A stretch of 64,000 nt of DNA from Gp6-AA40 sp963723495 (GTDB lineage Bacteria > Acidobacteriota > Vicinamibacteria > Vicinamibacterales > UBA2999). Both the position numbers and the translations under genes were made by a program. Under the pieces are notes generated by a model. The model was not told the DNA's origin. It worked only from the letters and a program-made list of their open reading frames with translations, and ran no database searches. Location of the stretch: the NCBI GenBank assembly GCA_963723495.1, contig CAVRQR010000005.1, forward strand, positions 13,280 to 77,279, given 5' to 3'. Below are positions 57,639 to 64,000 of the stretch, one piece after another; positions within the stretch are counted from its first letter, which is position 1, and each line of letters begins with the position of its first letter.

Positions 57639-59364
57639 ATGGCGAACGGACAGCCTCGTCCAGCGTTTTATGTCGCAGTCTTTGCCGTCGTCCTTGGCCT
57701 CGTCGGCCTGGCGATCTGGAGGTTCGGCGGCGGCGCTGACGGCGGCGCGGGAGTGTTCTCGAGCGACGAGCTGAAGCAGGTCGCCGCCAGCGCGGAGAAC
57801 CCCGACAGCTCGGGCATCACGACCGTCAAGGAATACAACTTCGTTCCGTCGGCCAAGCTGCCCGAGGTCAAGGGCATTTCCAACTACACGCCGATGAACG
57901 ACCGCACCGTGCGGTTCGCCATCAACGTGTGGGCGGGCTGGGGACCGATCATCTACGCCAACAACGGATTCAAGCCCGGCAAGGCGTGGAAGACACCGGG
58001 AGGGAAGGACTTCAAGGTCGAGCTCGTCCTCATTGACGACCCCGTTGCGATGCGCGACGCCTTTGCCGCCGGGAATCTGCACGTCGGCTGGGCAACACTC
58101 GACATGGTGCCGCTCTTCCTCGAAGGACTCCGTAAAGACACTCGCGTCATGCCTCGCATCTTCCAGCAGGTCGACTGGTCGAACGGCGGCGACGGCATCG
58201 TCGTGCGCGAAGCGGTCAAGACGATGGCCGACCTTCGCGGAAAGACCGTGGTGCTCGCGCAGAACTCGCCGTCGCACTTCTTCCTCCTGAACGCGCTGAT
58301 CAACGCGGGAGTGCAGCCGGCTGAAGTCCAGTTCAAGTTCACGCAGGATGCCTTCCAGGCGGCCGCCGCGTTCAACGGCGACAAGAGCGTCGCCGGTGTC
58401 GTCAGCTGGGCGCCGGACATCTACAACCTGGAGAAGGTTCGCGGCAACCGGATGATGGTCACGACCGCGACCGCCAACAAGCTGATTGCCGACGTCTGGT
58501 TCTCGCGCGCCGACTTCGCGAAGGACAACCCGGACATCATGGAGGGGCTCGTCCGCGGCATCTTCGACGCGATGCAGGACCTGAAAGCGCAGGACGCGAA
58601 GCAGAGCGTCGCCAAGCTGATGGCCACCGGCTACTCGATTCCGGAAAGCGATGCGCTCGGCATGCTCGGCGACGCGCACTCGACCAACTATGCGGAGAAC
58701 CGCGAGTTCTTCCTGAACCAGAACAATCCGACGAACTTCGAGCGGACATGGAACACGGCGTACTTCCTCTACAAGAAGATCGGTGCGGTCACCCAGCAGA
58801 CGCCGTTCGACCAGGTCATGGACTTCTCGGTGATCCAGAAGCTGGGGGGCGACGCGAAGTACTCCAGCCAGAAGAACGAGTACGACGTCCGGTTCGCCCC
58901 GACGAGCGCGGGATCGATCCAGGGTGAGAGCGACGAGATCCTGACCAAGACGGTCGTGATCCACTTCTTCCCCAACTCGTGGGACCTGAACAAGAAGGTG
59001 ACGCGGATCGCTGGACGGCAAGGACGTCGAGGAGATGTACGACCCGAACGTCGGCTTCATCGTCGAGGAGATCGGCAAGCTTGCCGGGCAGTACGGCGCG
59101 GCGCGCATCGTGATCGAAGGGCATACCGATGGATCGATGAGAGGCAACACGCCGAAAAGCGCCGTTCAGGAGCTGTCGCTGAACCGCGCCAATTCGGTCA
59201 AGGAAGCCATCGTCCGCAAGTTCCCGACGCTGCAGCCCAATCAGTTCTCGACATCGGGGATCGGCTGGGACAAGCCGGCCGACGCGACCGATCCGGACAA
59301 CCACGCCAAGAACCGGCGCGTCGAGATCAAGGTCTATCCGGCAGAAGCCCCGACGGCGAAGTAG
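57639..59364 (+). CDS. ABC-type solute-binding protein fused to a C-terminal OmpA domain, frame-shifted
   Basis: About 575 residues. An N-terminal membrane anchor (FYVAVFAVVLGLVGLAIWRFGGG) is followed by an NMT1/SsuA-type binding domain (RFAINVWAGWGPIIYANNGF, LIDDPVAMRDAFAAG, MADLRGKTVVLAQNSPSHFFLLNAL). From about residue 470 comes an OmpA peptidoglycan-binding domain (GHTDGSMRGN, LSLNRANSVKEAIV, NRRVEIKVYP). The two are in different frames, joined by an indel near 59015. A GAAGGAG site precedes ATG 57639. Anchored at one end and able to grip peptidoglycan at the other, it would present ligands to the adjacent permease. Confidence 0.87.
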
Positions 59365-60185
59365 ATGTCCGTCGGGCTCAGACCGCCGCTGTTCTCGCTT
59401 CGCATCTCCCCGCCCCGCCCCGTGCGCTGGCTGCTCGGTGCGGGCGGCTGGCGCTCCTGCTCCTGCGTGGTGGCTCGTGACGCTCGGCGAGTGCTGAGTA
59501 CCGGTTGATCTCGCCGGTGATCCTGCCGAGCCCGCGCGAAGTGTTCTCGCAGCTTTCCCAGCCTGCTGAACGAGCGCGCGCTGGTGCAGAGCATCGCCGC
59601 GACGCTGAAGCGCGTGCTGATCGGCTTCGGTCTCGCGGTTCTCGTCGGCGTTCCGCTCGGGATCGCTCGCCGGATCGTGGCGCGTGCGTCGAAGCGTCGG
59701 GTGCGCCGCTGGCGCTGCTTCGGTCGAAACCTGCCGGTGGCCGCGCTGATCCCGCTGACCATCCTGTGGTTCGGCATCGACGAGACCCAGAAAGTGATGT
59801 TCATCTTCATCGCCTGCGTGCCGTTCGTGTATTCGGATACCGTCCGTGCGATTGCCGGCGTGCCCGACCGGTACGTCGAGACCGCGCAGACGCTCGGCGC
59901 GTCGCCGCGGCAGATCGTGTCGAAGGTACTGGTCGCGCTCGCGCTGCCGGACATCTACGACAGCCTGCGGCACCTCTTCGGCATGGCGTTCGGATACATC
60001 ATGCTGGCCGAGCTGATCAACGCGAGCACGGCCTCGGCTATCTGCTGATGACGAGCCAGCGGCGCGGGCTGTCGGAGCACATCATCCTGATTCTGCTGAT
60101 CATCGGCCTGCTGGCCTACGGGATCGACCGCATGCTGTTCTGCTTTCAGCGCGGCCTCTTTCCTTACCGCCCGGTCGAGGAATGA
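59365..60185 (+). CDS. ABC transporter permease (SsuC/TauC-like), several frameshifts
   Basis: About 273 residues over several frames. After a short cytoplasmic head come LISPVILPSPREVFSQL, TLKRVLIGFGLAVLVGVPLGIA, LPVAALIPLTILWFGIDETQKVMFIF and the EAA loop RYVETAQTLGASPRQIVSKVLVALALP, then GYLLMTSQRRGLSEHIILILLIIGLLAYGID. These are the marks of the BPD_transp_1 inner-membrane subunit of nitrate/sulfonate-type importers. Indels are needed near 59440-59560, 59690 and 60035. It overlaps the ATPase start (ATGA), so translation is coupled. Confidence 0.83.
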
Positions 60186-60996
60186 CCGAGCTCTTCCCAA
60201 CATCGTCGAGTTCCGCGGCGTGACGAAGCGATTCGGCGACTTCACGGTGATTCGCGACGTCACCTTCGCGGTGCCGGACCGGCCCGGCAGGGCGAGTTCG
60301 TGACGATCCTCGGGCCGTCCGGCTGCGGGAAATCGACGGTGCTGCGCCTGATCGCGGGCCTGCGGCCGCACCATCCGGCGACCGAGGGCATCGTGCACGT
60401 GGCTGGGAAGCCCGGTCGACCGGGCCTGGCCCGGATCGCGGCATGGTCTTTCAGGACTACACGTCGTTCGACAATCGAACCGTCGAAGACAACGTCGCGT
60501 TCGGCCTCGAGTGCCGGGGTGTCGGCGCGCGCGAGCGGCGCGAACAGGCGCGCGAGTGGATCGCCAAGGTGGGGCTCGACGTGCAAGCGCGACGCGCCTC
60601 AAGTATCCGAGCGAGCTGTCCGGCGGGATGCGCCAGCGCGTGGCGATCGCGCGCACGCTGATCCTCTCGCCGCGGATCATCCTGATGGACGAGCCGTTCG
60701 GCGCGCTCGATCCGTCCACGCGGCTGCACATGCAGGAGCTGCTCGTCAAGCTGTGGCGGGAGGCGCAGGCGACGGTGTTCTTCGTCACGCATTCCATCGA
60801 GGAAGCCGTGTACCTGGGCGATCGCGTGTACGTGTTCTCCTCGTCGCCGGGCACGATCCTGCGGGAGATCGAGGTGCCGCCGCCGGACCGCCCGGCGAAA
60901 GAGATGCAGCGCGAGAAGGGGTTCGTCGACCTGGTGTGCGAGATCCGCGATACGATCGACACGCTCAAGACATCCACGCGCGCCGGCGACGACTGA
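60182..60996 (+). CDS. ABC transporter ATP-binding protein (SsuB/TauB-like), several frameshifts
   Basis: About 270 residues. Walker A GPSGCGKST, Q-loop VFQDYTSFDNRTVEDNVAFGL, signature LSGGMRQRVAIARTL, Walker B IILMDEPFGALDPSTR and switch FFVTHSIEEAVYLGDRVYV are all present, but in changing frames with indels near 60290, 60430 and 60595. The C-terminal extension matches nitrate/taurine-type ATPases. It drives the permease encoded just upstream. Confidence 0.87.
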
Positions 60997-60999
60997 CGC

Positions 61000-61929
61000 A
61001 TGGCGAACACGATTCCCCCGCCGATCCCGACCGATCGGTCCGCGAAGCCGCCGCTGGGCGCCGGGCTGAAGGACTACCTGAAGGAAGCGTTTCTCTTCCG
61101 GTGGAACCTGCTGTTCTTCCTGGGCGGGCTCGCCGGCGCCGCGCTGGCGCCGATGTCGGACGTGACGCTGCCGCTGGTGGCCGCCGGAGAGCTGGCCTAC
61201 CTTGCCGGGCTCATGTCGATTCCGCGCTTTCGCGCCGCCATCGACGCGAAGGTCCACTCTGCGCACGGGAAGCAACCGCCGCGCCGGCCGCACGGCCGCA
61301 CCGTCGCTCGTCATGATGCTCGCGGGCCTTCCCGCTGATGCGCGCCAGCGATTCGAGCGGCTGCACGCCCGCTGCGTGGAGATGCGCGCGATCGCGGTCG
61401 GCGTCCGCGGCGCGGCGGCGGCGTGAGGGCGGCTCCGCGGAGGAGATCCGGACGCCAGGCCTCGATCGTCTGCTGTGGCTGTTTCTCCGGCTGCTCCTGT
61501 CGAAGACCGCGCTCGATCGGTTCCTGCAGACGATGAGCAGCGAGGAGATCGCCGCGCGCCTCGAACAGCTGCGCAAAGACTTCGCGGCCGCGCAGCAGGC
61601 AGGCGACGAGCGGATCGTCAAGTCGCTGCAGGACAGCATCGCGATGGCCGAGCTGCGCCTCGACAACTACGAGCGCGCGAAGAAGAACGCACAGTTCGTC
61701 TCGATCGAGCTGGATCGGATCGAGGGCAAGATCCAGGCGCTCGCCGAGATGGCGGTCAACCGGCAGGACCCGGATCTTCCTGAGCAGCCAGGTCGACTCG
61801 GCGGCCGAGAGCATGCGGCAGACCGAGAAAGCGGTGAGCGAGCTGCAGCACCTGACCGGCCTCGCCGACGAACTGCAGGAGCCGCCGGCGATCCTCGAGT
61901 CCGACTTGCGCCAGGTGCTGCGCCAATGA
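61000..61929 (+). CDS. Membrane/coiled-coil protein of the PspA-ABC-AAA cluster, frame-shifted
   Basis: About 310 residues in three frames, with no family I can name. It starts MANTIPPPIPTD, then two close membrane segments (WNLLFFLGGLAGAALAPM and TLPLVAAGELAYLAGLM), an Ala-rich stretch, a helix WLFLRLLLSKTALDRFLQTM, and a long coiled coil (EEIAARLEQLRKDFAAAQQAGDERIVKSLQDS...). It ends ILESDLRQVLRQ. Indels are inferred near 61275, 61420 and 61785. The stop overlaps the AAA ATPase ATG. The coiled coil could contact the PspA-like protein or the ATPase; this is inference. Confidence 0.7.
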
Positions 61930-63734
61930 CGCCTGAACTCGTGCCCGGAGCCGACGCTCCCGAAGAGCGGCAGCCCGGTCGGCGCGCTGGCGGAGCTGCC
62001 GCGATGGTTCCCGCCCTGGGCCGCCCAGCTCGCCGAGCTCTATTTTTCGGGAACGACGTCGGCGTTCGTGCTTCACGGCAACACCTACGATTACGTGCGC
62101 ATCGGCGACTGGCGAGAAGCGACGCGGTACGGCGGCGCTCGCGGAGTTCCTGGCCGAGCAGCTCTTCGGCCGCTGGTCGCTGGTCCTGCACTACGACCTC
62201 GGCCGCGGGCTGCGCGTGCTGGCGGGGCGCGACGAGCAGCGGCTGAAGGAGATGGTCACGCTCGCCAATCGCAAGCTTGGCGATCTCAGCGCGCTCGCGA
62301 AGGAGCCGAGCGCGACCTTCGCGCTGCTCGATCGGTTCGTGCGCAACAACATCATGGCGGCGGAGGCGGACCGTCTGAGCCTGGCCTTCATCCTGGATCA
62401 GGCGTCGTACGTGTTTCCCGCCGGGGAGCCGGGCCGCCTGAGCGCGCAGGCGTCGTCCCAGCTCGTGACGATGCTCAACTGGGCGATGAGCCCGCACGTC
62501 AAGCGGCTGAACATGGCGTTCGTGCTGCTGGACGAGAAGCTCGCCGATCTCAGCGAACGGCTCACCGGCAACCCCCACGTCGCGGCCATCGAAGTGCCGC
62601 TGCCGGACGAAGCGGAACGCGAGCGATTCGTCCAGACGACGGTGGACGCCGCCGCGCTCGCCAGCCTTCTCGGACTTCGACGCCGCGGACTCGCCAGGCT
62701 GACTGCGGGCATCTCGCTCACCGATCTCAACGTCCTCGTGCAGTCGGCCCGCGAGAGCGGGCGCCGGCTGGACGCCGCCGTGTTCCGCGACGATGAAGAA
62801 GCGGCTGATCGAGCGGCAGTGCCGCGGCCTGCTCGAGTTCATCGAGCCGAAGTGGACGCTCGACACGGTCGTGGGCCACGACGCGGCCAAGGCGCGGCTG
62901 CGCGAGGATGCGGCGCTCCTGAAGCGCGGCGCGCTCGACAGCCTGCCGATGGGGTATCTGATCTGCGGCCCGGTCGGGACCGGGAAGTCGTTTCTCGCAC
63001 AGTGCGTGAGCGGCGAGATCGGCGTCGCCCTGCGTGATGCTCAAGAACTTCCGCTCGAAGTACGTCGGCGAGACGGAGGGCAACCTCGAGCGCGTGCTCT
63101 CGGTGCTGCGCGCGATGGGTCCGGTCGTCGTCGTCGTCGACGAAGCGGACGCCGCGCTCGGCAGCCGCGAGCAGGACGGCGATTCCGGGACCTCGAGCCG
63201 CGTGTTCGGCATGATCGCGTCGCAGATGGGCGACACGCGGTACCGCGGCCGCATCATCTGGATGCTGCTGACCGCGCGTCCCGATCTGCTGCCGATCGAT
63301 TTGAAGCGTCAGGGGCGCGCCGAGGTGCACATCCCGCTGTTCTATCCGACCGACGAGGCCGAGATCCGCCAGATGTTCGTGATCCTGGCGAAGAAGCTCG
63401 GATCGCGCGTGTCGCCGGACGACGTGCCGCCGATTCCGCAGCGCGGGCAGCTGTCGGGCGCCGACATCGAGGGCATCGTCGGCCGGGCCTGGCGGAAGTC
63501 GCTGCTGGCCGGGCAGGATCACATGACGCGCGAGGCGCTCGCCGAGGTCGTGTCGCAGTTCATGCCGTCCACGCAGGGGCTCGAGCGCGAGCTGCAGGAG
63601 ACGGCGGCGATGATCGAGTGCACCGATCGGCAGTTTCTGCCGCGGCAGACACTCGAGCGATGGAAGCCGACGGTGGACGCGCCAAGCTTCAGGCGCGTCT
63701 CACCGCGCTGAAGCAGATAGTGAAGGAGCTCTAA
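61926..63734 (+). CDS. Tandem-AAA ATPase (N-terminal module without P-loop, C-terminal active AAA+), frame-shifted
   Basis: About 600 residues. The N-terminal half (LPRWFPPWAAQLAELYFSGTTSAFVLHGNTYDYV ... LSLAFILDQASYVFP ... VFVLLDEKLADLSERL-type strands) has an AAA-like layout but no Walker A. The C-terminal half is an active module: VVGHDAAKARLREDAALL, P-loop CGPVGTGKS, pore-type SKYVGETEGNLERVL, Walker B VVVVDEADAAL and an arginine-finger region RPDLLPIDLKRQGRAEVHIPLF. This is the SRH-containing type that includes Vps4, p97 and FtsH. Indels are needed near 61970, 62135, 62795, 63030 and 63665; the natural end is KLQARLTALKQIVKEL at 63734. It is a plausible disassembly motor for PspA-like polymers. 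Confidence 0.83.
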
Positions 63735-63759
63735 GACAGCCTCCAGGAAAGGACCAACC

Positions 63760-64000
63760 ATGGCGAATACGAGCTGGTTCGACGAACGCGCGGAATATTC
63801 GACGCTTCATGAGCAGGTCGAGAAGCTGGAATCGTTTACCCAGGCGATGGCCGACGGCGTCGTCGAAAAGAGGAGCTGAACGCGCAGGAGCAGCGGCTGG
63901 TCTCGGCGATGAAGAATCTCGAGCCCGAATTCAGCGACGAGCTGCATGCGAAGGTGACGGGCGTGCTGGTGGAGCTCACGGCGTACAACGTGATGCGGCT
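63760..64000 (+). CDS. Coiled-coil protein, 3' end outside the window, frame-shifted
   Basis: At least 80 residues of a mainly helical protein (NTSWFDERAEYSTLHEQVEKLESFTQAMADGVV, then LNAQEQRLVSAMKNLEPEFSDELHAKVTGVLVELTAYNVM). A GGAAAGGA site precedes ATG 63760. One G is missing in the run near 63872, which otherwise gives an early stop. It follows the AAA gene by 25 bases, so it is part of the same operon. The family is not recognised. Confidence 0.6.

Noticed and set aside
56856..59150. A 764-residue minus-strand open frame opposite the PspA and solute-binding genes
   Set aside because: It is an antisense shadow. The plus strand carries clear PspA and receptor motifs with ribosome sites.

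Overview
The window is high-GC bacterial DNA. Secreted 'PDL-GVW/RWEGDTLVVE' proteins, a cytochrome-PQQ propeller dehydrogenase and abundant degenerate heptamer repeats between genes suggest an Acidobacteriota (Vicinamibacteria-like) genome or metagenome bin. This placement is an inference from gene content; no rRNA gene is present.

Layout. (1) 0-9.1 kb: an organic-acid/CoA-ester cluster with a DASS transporter, acyl-CoA dehydrogenase, CitE-like lyase, CaiB/BaiF CoA-transferase, 3-hydroxybutyrate-dehydrogenase-like SDR, MaoC hydratase and a two-subunit class I fumarase/mesaconase. Together they could import and split a C4/C5 dicarboxylate such as mesaconate or citramalate. (2) 9.2-16.8 kb: MFS transporter plus lactonase-type hydrolase, M4 metallopeptidase, beta-barrel protein, double-VOC protein and a cytochrome-PQQ dehydrogenase. 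(3) 17-21.6 kb: an Old Yellow Enzyme, a plant-type fatty acid alpha-dioxygenase homologue and a two-haem cytochrome c, which look like an oxylipin-type lipid oxidation module. (4) 21.7-35.4 kb: an IorAB-like molybdenum hydroxylase, lytic transglycosylase, divergent Nramp carrier, luciferase-like monooxygenase, a symporter fused to a solute-binding domain, PHP protein, IlvA, an ECF sigma/membrane-protein pair, TadA and tRNA-Ser(CGA).

(5) 35.4-54.0 kb: an 18.6-kb island bounded by the tRNA-Ser 3' end (35405-35425) and an exact 21-bp copy of it (53972-53992). Its cargo is a complete insecticidal-type Tc toxin: a TcB-TcC fusion with an unrecognised C-terminal effector, followed by a very large TcA, both on the minus strand. 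Fragments including an FHA domain lie by the right junction; no integrase was found. An IS3-family element sits about 80 bp outside that junction.

(6) 55.3-64 kb: a protein with an HLFGH motif, a VWA lipoprotein, and a tightly packed operon of PspA/IM30-like protein, inner-membrane-anchored solute-binding protein fused to OmpA, ABC permease, ABC ATPase, membrane/coiled-coil protein, tandem-AAA ATPase and a truncated coiled-coil gene. The ESCRT-III-superfamily protein plus AAA ATPase plus peptidoglycan-binding ABC system suggests an envelope-maintenance machine.

Many otherwise well-conserved genes are broken by one- or two-base indels, most densely after 56.8 kb. Several fit short-homopolymer length changes and a few compensate each other within tens of bases, so consensus error is the likeliest cause. 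The frame-shifted genes are therefore reported as single genes with approximate shift points.
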